Shown here piece after piece: positions 35,005-42,602 of a stretch of DNA of 64,000 nt. The position numbers and the translations under genes were made by a program. Within the stretch, counting starts at the first letter, position 1, and every line of letters begins with the position of its first letter. The notes below the pieces were generated by a model. It was given only the letters and a program-made list of their open reading frames with translations, was not told the origin of the DNA and searched no databases. This stretch comes from JACPNO01 sp963825405 (GTDB lineage: Bacteria; Acidobacteriota; Terriglobia; Bryobacterales; Bryobacteraceae): contig CAWGTB010000004.1 in assembly GCA_963825405.1 (NCBI GenBank), forward strand, positions 195,556-259,555. The letters are read 5' to 3'.

Positions 35005-36177
35005 ATGTCAGTCTACATTTCTTCCAATGCAAACCGGTTCTACTGTGCAGCCGAAGCCACTTACGGACAAGTTCCGGCGGTCACGGCGAGCAACCGCTTT
35101 CCGGCGCTGAAGCTAACTGCGTCACAGAAGCTAGAAGTAACCGCGCGGCAGGACAAGACGGGGAGCCGGACTTTTCCGGGCTTGCCTGTGGGCGGCAGGC
35201 GTCAAACCACGTTCGGCGTGAAGACCAACATGACGTCATGGAATCCGCAGACCAGCGCACCGAGTTATGGCCCGCTATTCCAGGCGACTCTGGGCGCAAC
35301 GCCTCTAAGTTATCAGGGGGGATTGGCCGGGACGGGTTCGAGCGGGACAACGCTCAGCTTTGCCTCTGCACACGGGCTGACGGCGGGCCAAGGCGTGGCA
35401 TTTGCGGGAGAGATCCGATTCGTGGCGGCGGTGGTCGATACTACTCACGTCCAATTGAACGCGCCGTTTTCGGCGGCACCTGCGTCGGGTGCGAGCATCG
35501 GCTCGACGGTGACTTACCTGCTTGCCTCAGAGCTTTCCAGCATCAGCTTGTTTGATTACTGGAGTCCGAGTACGGCGGTGCAGCGCATTTTATGCGGGGT
35601 AGCAATCGACCAACTGCAGGTGCGCGTGAATGGTGATTATCACGAGTTCGATTTCAACGGCTCAGCACAAGAGCTTATTGACAGCAGTAGCTTCGCGAGC
35701 GGGATCGGACAACTTAGCAGTTTTCCGGCAGAGCCGACGCTTGCCGCTTTCGATTACTCGATCGTGCCCGGCAATCTGGGACAAGTATGGCTGGATAATA
35801 CGCCAGACCGGTTTTTCACGCTAACGGATGCCTTGATCACGGTGGGCAACGGCATGAAGCTGCGAGCCAAGGAATTCGGCTCGAGTTTGGCGAAGGGAAT
35901 CTCGCCGGGCACAAGGAATGTCACGGTCGATCTGAAGCTATTCGGCCAGGATGATACTGCATCAAAGGGTTTGTATCAGGCTGCGAAACAGCAATCGCCA
36001 ATGGCGGTGATGTTTCAATTAGGCCAGCAGGGCGGCCAACTGTTCGGAGCGTATCTGAAGAGCGTGATTCCCGAAGTGCCGGAGTACGACGATAGCGACA
36101 CACGACTGCAGTGGCATTTTCGCAATTCACGCGCGCAGGGGACTGTGGATGATGAGATCGCGATTGCGTTCGGGTGA
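35005..36177 (+). CDS. Major tail tube protein
   Basis: A 390-residue beta-rich protein. It begins NRFYCAAEATYGQVPAVTAS, contains a conserved beta region (RTFPGLPVGGRRQTTFGVKT) typical of phage tail-tube proteins, and carries an inserted beta domain around residues 105-175 (SFASAHGLTAGQGVAFAGEI). The end has LQWHFRNSRAQGTVDDEIAI. It should polymerise as the tail tube around the tape measure. The inserted domain would protrude on the tail surface. Confidence 0.7.
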   Translation: MSVYISSNANRFYCAAEATYGQVPAVTASNRFPALKLTASQKLEVTARQDKTGSRTFPGLPVGGRRQTTFGVKTNMTSWNPQTSAPSYGPLFQATLGATPLSYQGGLAGTGSSGTTLSFASAHGLTAGQGVAFAGEIRFVAAVVDTTHVQLNAPFSAAPASGASIGSTVTYLLASELSSISLFDYWSPSTAVQRILCGVAIDQLQVRVNGDYHEFDFNGSAQELIDSSSFASGIGQLSSFPAEPTLAAFDYSIVPGNLGQVWLDNTPDRFFTLTDALITVGNGMKLRAKEFGSSLAKGISPGTRNVTVDLKLFGQDDTASKGLYQAAKQQSPMAVMFQLGQQGGQLFGAYLKSVIPEVPEYDDSDTRLQWHFRNSRAQGTVDDEIAIAFG

Positions 36178-36180
36178 TGG

Positions 36181-36546
36181 ATGAACTACGAGAGTTCAAC
36201 GTTAGTGAAATCAAAGGCGCGGCCAGGGATCTCGTTCGTGGTTGCCAGAATGTCATTTGGACGGCGCGTCGATCTGATGCAGCGGATACGCGAGCTCTTG
36301 CAGAAGCATGAATTTCTGGCGGCCGGCGAATCACCGCAGGAGAGGCTGGAGGCGGCGCTGTTGACGGCAGAAATTGACCGGCTTTACGTCGCCTGGGGGT
36401 TGCGTGAAGTTGCCGGGCTGGAGTTGGACGGCACCGCCGCCACGCCGGAACGGTTGGCATCGGATGGACCGGAGGATCTCTTCCAGGAGGCCCTGGCGGC
36501 GGTGAAAGCGGAATGCGGACTGTCCGAGGCCGAAAGAAAAAACTGA
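36181..36546 (+). CDS. Tail assembly chaperone, short form (lambda G-like)
   Basis: A 121-residue helical protein between the tail tube and tape-measure genes, the position of lambda gpG. It ends AERKN, and the bases for the last residues form a -1 slippery heptamer directly before the stop TGA. Ribosomes that do not slip make this short form, which coats the tape measure during tail assembly. Confidence 0.75.
   Translation: MNYESSTLVKSKARPGISFVVARMSFGRRVDLMQRIRELLQKHEFLAAGESPQERLEAALLTAEIDRLYVAWGLREVAGLELDGTAATPERLASDGPEDLFQEALAAVKAECGLSEAERKN
36537..36543 (+). promoter_or_regulatory. Programmed -1 frameshift heptamer A AAA AAC
   Basis: In the frame of the short chaperone the bases read A AAA AAC followed immediately by TGA (36544-36546). 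This is the classical X XXY YYZ -1 slip site. After slipping, the next codon begins at 36543 and the frame stays open to 36875. Confidence 0.85.
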
Positions 36547-36875
36547 TTGTCGCCTTCCATTTCCAGTTTTCCGATCCAACCGCGTGGAGGTGCGACCGCT
36601 GCCGCCAGGCGGGCCTGGAAATAAAGCGGCGATGCGGCTGGGTAGCGAACGAAGCGGCAACTCCGCCACGTCCAGTGTGGGCTCGGCATGACGTGGCCAC
36701 GGATACGTGTCCGAAATCTTACGTGACCGCGCAAAGCTTGGGATGGATTGAGCAGTTCTTCGTGTGGCGCAGGCTAGCATACCGCACGCCGGATGGGTTG
36801 AGCGCGCGCGAAGTGGAGGCATTCATGATTCTCGAAAACGAGATGGCGATAGAAGGGCGACGTGGCCACGAATAG
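36543..36875 (+). CDS. Tail assembly chaperone extension (lambda T-like), expressed by -1 frameshift
   Basis: The -1 frame after the slip site adds about 110 residues, starting LIVAFHFQF, to give a GT-type fusion of about 231 residues. The extension contains a cysteine cluster (WRCDRCRQAGLEIKRRC) and a closing GLSAREVEAFMILENEM helix. In lambda the long form recruits tail-tube subunits to the tape measure. An internal ATG at 36513 exists in this frame but its use is doubtful. Confidence 0.75.
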   Translation: MIVAFHFQFSDPTAWRCDRCRQAGLEIKRRCGWVANEAATPPRPVWARHDVATDTCPKSYVTAQSLGWIEQFFVWRRLAYRTPDGLSAREVEAFMILENEMAIEGRRGHE

Positions 36876-37500
36876 GACAACAGAGCAGGCGATTGACAAT
36901 GTCGTGAGAACGGTCGTGCCGGCAGCGAGCGGATCCAACGTATCCTCCGCTTTGACCAGCGTGTTACCCGGCGCAGTGGAACTCAGCAGCTCGTTGACTA
37001 ACCTCGCCACACAGTTGGACGGCATCATCACGGCGACGCAAACACAGGCGCAAGTGACGGCGGCGAATCGACTGTCGGTTGGACAGGACGCGGTCGCACA
37101 AAACAGTGGAAGCTCGGGATCGACGCTGGGCGCGATCGGGAGCGTGGCTGCGAGTTTTCTGGGCGGAGGCGTCGTGCCGCTGATCTCAGGGCTCATCGAC
37201 TTATTCAGCGGAGGAGGAAGTGACGCTCCAGCGGCGCTGGCGCGCTATGCGGCGCCGGCCAACCTCAACTTCTCCGCAGCTAATGGACCGGATTCATCGC
37301 TCGAAGGAGTCAGTTACGGACAGAACGGGCAGCCGCGCACGACGGGGAACAGCGGCGGCACACCGTCCCAAGCGATTACGATTCAAGTGCAAGCTATGGA
37401 CAGCCAGTCGTTTCTCGACCACAGTCAAGATATTGCGAGCGCGGTGCGACAAGCGATGCTGAACATGCATCCGCTCAATGACGTGATCAGCGATATGTAA
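36862..37500 (+). CDS. Very short tape measure protein
   Basis: A 212-residue protein starting at GTG, overlapping the chaperone by 14 bases. It has an amino-terminal helical region, a hydrophobic glycine-rich centre (IGSVAASFLGGGVVPLISGL), a flexible Gly/Ser linker, and an end (SFLDHSQDIASAVRQAMLNM) like tape-measure C-termini. Siphophage tape measures are usually 600-1500 residues. At the usual 1.5 Angstrom per residue this allows a tail of only about 30 nm. Confidence 0.65.
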   Translation: MATNRTTEQAIDNVVRTVVPAASGSNVSSALTSVLPGAVELSSSLTNLATQLDGIITATQTQAQVTAANRLSVGQDAVAQNSGSSGSTLGAIGSVAASFLGGGVVPLISGLIDLFSGGGSDAPAALARYAAPANLNFSAANGPDSSLEGVSYGQNGQPRTTGNSGGTPSQAITIQVQAMDSQSFLDHSQDIASAVRQAMLNMHPLNDVISDM

Positions 37501-37510
37501 GTAGACAAAC

Positions 37511-37870
37511 ATGGCCACCTTCCCATTACTGAAAACTGGCGCGGTTACGCAGTACCCGGCGCAAAAGTCATTCGCGTACTCGAACTATGTAGCGCGTTTT
37601 CTGGATGGCGCCGAACAGAGATACCGCGAGAGCGGCGGCCCGCTTTCACGCTGGTCAATCCGGTTGGATTTGGTGGATGAGGCGGAGTTGAACGCGTTGG
37701 AACTGTTCTTCCTGAACCAGCAAGGCGCATTTGGCAGCTTTTCATTTGTCGATCCGTGGGATTCCACGACGCACACCAACTGCAGCCTGGAGCAGGACAC
37801 TCTGGATTTGCACCTTGCGAGCGAAGGTCGCGGCAGCACAACGGTCAACATTCGGGAGAATCGCACCTGA
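37511..37870 (+). CDS. Tail-tip protein, lambda M/DUF2460-like (copy 1)
   Basis: A 119-residue protein that follows the lambda gpM pattern: FLDGAEQRYRESGGPLSRWS, then ELNALELFFLNQQGAFGSFS and a closing WD motif (FVDPWD). M/Dit-type proteins form the ring joining tail tube and hub. It lies directly after the tape measure, as in lambda (H-M-L). The neighbouring gene at 37872 has the same core, so the two are paralogs. Confidence 0.7.
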   Translation: MATFPLLKTGAVTQYPAQKSFAYSNYVARFLDGAEQRYRESGGPLSRWSIRLDLVDEAELNALELFFLNQQGAFGSFSFVDPWDSTTHTNCSLEQDTLDLHLASEGRGSTTVNIRENRT

Positions 37871-37871
37871 C

Positions 37872-38657
37872 ATGCTCTATTATCCGCAATTATCGTCCGG
37901 CGCTCTCGGCCAGTTTCCTCTTCAAAAGCGCAGAACGCAGCGGACGGTTGTAAACGATTGCCAGGATGGCCGGGAGATACGGCTGGCTGATGACGGCGCT
38001 GCCAGCGTGGCTTGGACCCTTGGTTATGGCGCGCTGGCGGATGGCGAACTGGCAGCGCTCGAGCAATTCTTTCAATCCGCGGAAGGCTCACTCAACAGCT
38101 TCACGTTCCTGGATCCGACCGCCAACCTTCTTCTGTGGAGCGAAAGCTTTGGCAATGCGGCCTGGACCACAAGCCCGCTGCTGCAGCTTACCGGCAATAT
38201 CGCTGATGCGTTCGGCGGCACGAATGCGACGCGTGTGGTAAACCCGACGGGAACAGTCTGTACGATCGTCCAAACCTTAAATGCTCCCGAATGGTTCACC
38301 TATTGTCTGAGTGTTTATGCGCGCACCTCGCCAGGCGGATATATCACACTTACTCTACAGTCAGCTGGCGGCACTTACTTAATACAACCTGGCTGGAAAC
38401 GGATTACCCTTACGGGACAATCACACGGTACGGCTGGCACAATCACGGTGGGGTTAGGCGTAGCTGCCGGCCAGTCGATCGATGTATTCGGGATTCAACT
38501 GGAGGCGCAGCCTGGGGCGTCAAAGTATAAGCAGACCTTTAGCAACGCGGGTGTGTATACGGACGCGCACTTTGCAGCAGACACTTTCGGCCTCACGACT
38601 TCCGCCCCGAACCGGCACGCCTGTACGATGCAGGTTGTGGCGCCGGCTGGCGCTTAG
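37872..38657 (+). CDS. Tail-tip protein, M-like paralog with added beta domain (copy 2)
   Basis: A 261-residue protein. The first 90 residues repeat the M-like pattern (RTVVNDCQDGREIRLADDGA, then ALEQFFQSAEGSLNSFTFLD) seen in the preceding gene. Residues about 95-250 form a carbohydrate-binding-module-like beta domain (LLLWSESFGNAAWTTSPLLQ ... TYCLSVYARTSPGGYITLTL). This suggests a duplicated tip ring whose second copy carries a peripheral binding domain. It begins one base after the previous stop. Confidence 0.65.
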   Translation: MLYYPQLSSGALGQFPLQKRRTQRTVVNDCQDGREIRLADDGAASVAWTLGYGALADGELAALEQFFQSAEGSLNSFTFLDPTANLLLWSESFGNAAWTTSPLLQLTGNIADAFGGTNATRVVNPTGTVCTIVQTLNAPEWFTYCLSVYARTSPGGYITLTLQSAGGTYLIQPGWKRITLTGQSHGTAGTITVGLGVAAGQSIDVFGIQLEAQPGASKYKQTFSNAGVYTDAHFAADTFGLTTSAPNRHACTMQVVAPAGA

Positions 38658-38659
38658 CC

Positions 38660-41600
38660 ATGTCGACTATCTTCCAGATCAAAGAGCAAGCAGTAACTGA
38701 TACTCCCCTGTTACTTTTTGATTGCCAGCTATGGGACGGGCAACTAGAGCACTGGAGTACGCATCAGGTGACTGTAGGCGGCGTTACTTATGCGGGTCGA
38801 GTGCTGCGCCACAATGTCTTTGAGATCCAGACCTCATCCGACCAAGGCGTGGATGCCATTCCAAAAATATCCCTGGCATTGGCAAACGCCGATTCTCATT
38901 TCTCTCAACTGGAGCGCGATGGCGGCTTCAAAGGCGCTTTGCTGACTGCCCGTTTTCTCTTCTTTGACCTGCGCCAGGGAGTACCGAGTTCGGACATCAG
39001 CACGGTTTTTCTTGGCATCATGAACCCGCCGGACCAAGTGACGCAATCGACTTTCCAGCTTTCGGCAATCAACCGCATGAGCTTGCAGCGCGTGCTTTTG
39101 CCAGAGGTACGGGTGCAGCGGCGGTGTCCTTGGGATTTTCCTGCAACACCCGCGCAACGCCTGGAAGCGTCGACGGGTGGGACGGATGGCCAGTATTCGC
39201 GGCTGTATCGCTGCGGCTATTCCGCCGACATATCTGGCGGCACGGGGAACCTGAATGGCTCCTCTGCGTTTGTGTCGTGCAGCTTTACCCGAGCAGATTG
39301 CACGGCGCGAGGAATGTTCAGCCAGGATAGCGCGCAACGAGCAACGGGAAGATTTGGCGGCATCGAGTTCGTGCCTTCCGTGGTACAGGTGAGGAGCTAC
39401 GGCGAAAAGGGCACGCATCTTTCTCCGGTGAGTCCGAACGAGGCCCGCTACAACGACTTTGTGCCCATCGTCTACGGGACAGCCTGGTATGCGCCGACCA
39501 TTGTGTTTACCCGAAATGACGGCAACCTGACGCGAATGGAAGTGCTCCTGGGGCTAGGAGAAATTCAGGGCGTCATCACCGTGTTAGTGAATGAGATTGA
39601 GATCCCGCTGGGAGTAACTGGATCTAACATGACAGGGACGGGATGGTTCAACCTGATCGGGACCGGTGCGCGGAACGGCGCATTCAATCCGGACTTCACG
39701 GACGCATCCGGTAATCCGTTGGGTGATCCTTACGGTAGCATGGCTTTCCTCTCAGTGGTCGTGCCTAACCAGATCAACGACGGGTTATCGCTCCCATCGA
39801 TCAAAGTTCTGCTGCAGGGTGTGAAACTGGCGCACTATGGCACGGATGGTAGTTTCCTGGACGAGCAATTCACTTCCAATCCTGCATGGATTGCGCTCGA
39901 TATTCTCAGGCGCAGCGGCTGGTCGCTGGATGAAGTAGATTTACCAACTTTTGCACTGGCCGCGTCTTACTGCAATGAGAGTATCCAAACGCAAGACCTA
40001 AACGGAAACACGATTTCGATTCCGCGATTCGATTGCAATCTGGTCCTCAACAACCGGCGGACCGCGGGCGATCTGATTCGTGCGATTCGCAATGCTGCTC
40101 GTCTGTACCTCACCTACGGCAACGACGGCCTTCTGCAGCTTAAGGTAGAAAACACGCTGGCGTTGCAGCAACCTTCGCAATTGACGTGGAGCAACAGTAC
40201 GCGCCAGCTTAACGGCGGGTGGCCGAGCTACGAATTCGGTGATGGCTCGACCGGCGTTTCGGGAATTCTGCGCAAGGCCAACGGCGATCCGAGCATCCGG
40301 ATGTGGTCGCGCAGCACCACGGACACGCCAAACCGGTTCGCGATCGAGTTTCAGGATTCGCTCAACGAGTATCAGCAGGATAGCTTTTCGTTGGTGGACG
40401 TAGGGGACGTGGAGAGAGCGGGTCAGGAGATCACGGCTCCCCTTACGGTTCTGGGCATTCCGAACTATGACCAGGCGGCACGGATACTAAAGTTCAACCT
40501 GGATAAATCAATTTACGGAAACACTTACGTTGAATTTGAGACAAGTGTCAAGGCGATTGGGATTCAACCTGGCGATCTGATCTCACTTACGTATCTAAAG
40601 GAAGGCTTCACCCGGCAACCATTTCGGGTGGTGAAGATTGCGCCATCAACGAATTACCGAACGTCCCTCCTTACCGCGCAAATTCACGATGACTCCTGGT
40701 ACGACGATACCAATGGTCAGGTCAGCGGAAATTCAGGGGCTAGACGCCAGCCAGGTACGGGGGTGGGATTACCGCAGCCGCTGATCGGCAACGTCGTCGA
40801 CACGAACGGCGACATTCAGTTTGGTGTAGTTGAAACTTCGAGTACGGCTTCGGATGGAAGCCTGATTCTGAATGCGACGGTGGGCTTTTCGCCGCCTGCA
40901 GCGCCACAAACGGGTGGTCCGGCGATTCCATTTCTCAATCTGGCGGCAACCACCGGAGCGACCGGCGGAACTTTAACTGGCGGACAGACGCTGTATTACG
41001 CGATTACGGCGGTGGATAACGCTGGGCTCGAGAGCAGTCTCTCTTTTATCGTGCGCGCAACGACCGGGGCTGGAACCAACACGAATACCGTCACGCTGTC
41101 CAACTTGAGTTTCTCGCCAGACGCTGCGGGATTCGATGTCTATCGCGGCGCAAATCCAGCACAGCTGTTTCGAGTGACGCAGAATCAGACGCTAGCCACT
41201 CAGTTCATGGACACCGGACTTGCGCGCCAAGTGGCGTGCCCACCGGACGCAAATTACGATCACGCAAACTTCTACTGGCGGCTGGAACTGCAGACGGAAT
41301 ATTCGGCGACACTATACTCTGCAACAGCAGTCGGCAATAGCACCCTGGAAATGACGGCGAATGCTTATGTCGGGATGACGGTGCGCATTACGCGCGGCCG
41401 CGGCGCGGGGCAGGAACGGCCGATCAGTTCAAACACGGTCACCACACTGAACTTGACGATCGCTCCATGGAGTATTGAACCCGATACTACAAGCTTTTTC
41501 ACGGTGGCTGAAGCGGGATGGCATTTCGGCGCCTCGGGAAAGACCAGCCCTGTGCAATTTCAAATTCCGAATCGCACGGGTGCCACGATTCATATTTCGG

Positions 41601-42595
41601 GCCGTGCCGCGAACGTCAACGATGCCGAAGCGCCGCTGGATCTGGCGACGGTTACCCGCTGGCTGATTGGAGGCGCGGGTGATGCCGCGGTAGATCAGGA
41701 CGTTCCACCGCTTCCGGCTTTCGGCATAGGGCTTTCGACACACAGCGGCGGGACGGTTGAACTGAGCGGCGTCAGTTTTCCTCAACTCACCAATACGCGG
41801 ACAATCACGGCTGGAACATTGTCGCTGTATTACTGGGATGAATTGTCGGGACCTACCGCGTTGAAACTGGTGTCAGCAATTAGCGCAGTGGATACGGCGA
41901 TCGATCTAACGCACGCCGGTGCGGCGCAGGCCGGCAGCTTCATCCAAGTGGAAGGTGAAGTAGCGTTGGTGGTCGCGGTCTCCAGTGGTTCGACTCACTA
42001 CCAACTTACGCGGGGCGTACAGGGCAGCACGGCTGCGGCGCACGACGTGCAGACGCCGGTCTATGAGTTGCAACAGAAGGTTCAGATTGTGCCGTTCGTA
42101 CGCGATTTTTTTGGCAGCCCGGCGAGCGGAAGCTGGAGCTATCCGATGCTGCTGCCTGACTGCCGGATCGCTATCAGCGAGTTGTTTGTCACCAATGTTC
42201 GTGGCAACAGCCCTACTGCGGCAATCTGTCTGACGCAGACCACCGACTTCGGTCTGCGTACTTTGTCGGGCGGCCAGTACTCATTTCAATTAGAAGGCTT
42301 CCTGGCGGTGGAAACAGGGGCAACACCGGATTTGGGGATCGAAGCGACGCACGCCGCTCGCGATATTTACGCAATCGTTAGAGCGGCGCCGGCAGGTGCG
42401 GCTATTCAGCTACAACTGAATCAGAATGGAGTGCCATACTGCGCAGTTACGATTGCTGATGGCGCGACACAGTCTACGTCGGTTGGCGGATTTGGATTAC
42501 CAGTTCTCTCGATCGGTGCGAGGATGAGCCTGGACATTGTTTCGGTGGGAGTAACTACACCGGGAGCAGACTTGACCGTAGTCATTCGATTGTAG
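38660..42595 (+). CDS. Fused tail-tip hub: L-like Fe-S domain joined to J-like central protein
   Basis: A 1311-residue protein. Residues 1-150 resemble lambda L/DUF2163 (FGAS-type beta barrel; TPLLLFDCQLWDGQLEHWST). Four cysteines, C156, C185 (YRCGY), C207 and C214 (CSFTRADC), reproduce the spacing of the [4Fe-4S] domain of lambda gpL. The rest is J-like hub (RRTAGDLIRAIRNAARLYLT; GIQPGDLISLTYLKEG), then fibronectin-type domains (TLYYAITAVDNAGLESSLSF-like) and beta-rich tip domains. In lambda these are separate genes. It should build the tail tip that contacts the cell. Confidence 0.75.
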   Translation: MSTIFQIKEQAVTDTPLLLFDCQLWDGQLEHWSTHQVTVGGVTYAGRVLRHNVFEIQTSSDQGVDAIPKISLALANADSHFSQLERDGGFKGALLTARFLFFDLRQGVPSSDISTVFLGIMNPPDQVTQSTFQLSAINRMSLQRVLLPEVRVQRRCPWDFPATPAQRLEASTGGTDGQYSRLYRCGYSADISGGTGNLNGSSAFVSCSFTRADCTARGMFSQDSAQRATGRFGGIEFVPSVVQVRSYGEKGTHLSPVSPNEARYNDFVPIVYGTAWYAPTIVFTRNDGNLTRMEVLLGLGEIQGVITVLVNEIEIPLGVTGSNMTGTGWFNLIGTGARNGAFNPDFTDASGNPLGDPYGSMAFLSVVVPNQINDGLSLPSIKVLLQGVKLAHYGTDGSFLDEQFTSNPAWIALDILRRSGWSLDEVDLPTFALAASYCNESIQTQDLNGNTISIPRFDCNLVLNNRRTAGDLIRAIRNAARLYLTYGNDGLLQLKVENTLALQQPSQLTWSNSTRQLNGGWPSYEFGDGSTGVSGILRKANGDPSIRMWSRSTTDTPNRFAIEFQDSLNEYQQDSFSLVDVGDVERAGQEITAPLTVLGIPNYDQAARILKFNLDKSIYGNTYVEFETSVKAIGIQPGDLISLTYLKEGFTRQPFRVVKIAPSTNYRTSLLTAQIHDDSWYDDTNGQVSGNSGARRQPGTGVGLPQPLIGNVVDTNGDIQFGVVETSSTASDGSLILNATVGFSPPAAPQTGGPAIPFLNLAATTGATGGTLTGGQTLYYAITAVDNAGLESSLSFIVRATTGAGTNTNTVTLSNLSFSPDAAGFDVYRGANPAQLFRVTQNQTLATQFMDTGLARQVACPPDANYDHANFYWRLELQTEYSATLYSATAVGNSTLEMTANAYVGMTVRITRGRGAGQERPISSNTVTTLNLTIAPWSIEPDTTSFFTVAEAGWHFGASGKTSPVQFQIPNRTGATIHISGRAANVNDAEAPLDLATVTRWLIGGAGDAAVDQDVPPLPAFGIGLSTHSGGTVELSGVSFPQLTNTRTITAGTLSLYYWDELSGPTALKLVSAISAVDTAIDLTHAGAAQAGSFIQVEGEVALVVAVSSGSTHYQLTRGVQGSTAAAHDVQTPVYELQQKVQIVPFVRDFFGSPASGSWSYPMLLPDCRIAISELFVTNVRGNSPTAAICLTQTTDFGLRTLSGGQYSFQLEGFLAVETGATPDLGIEATHAARDIYAIVRAAPAGAAIQLQLNQNGVPYCAVTIADGATQSTSVGGFGLPVLSIGARMSLDIVSVGVTTPGADLTVVIRL

Positions 42596-42602
42596 ATTCG
42601 CC

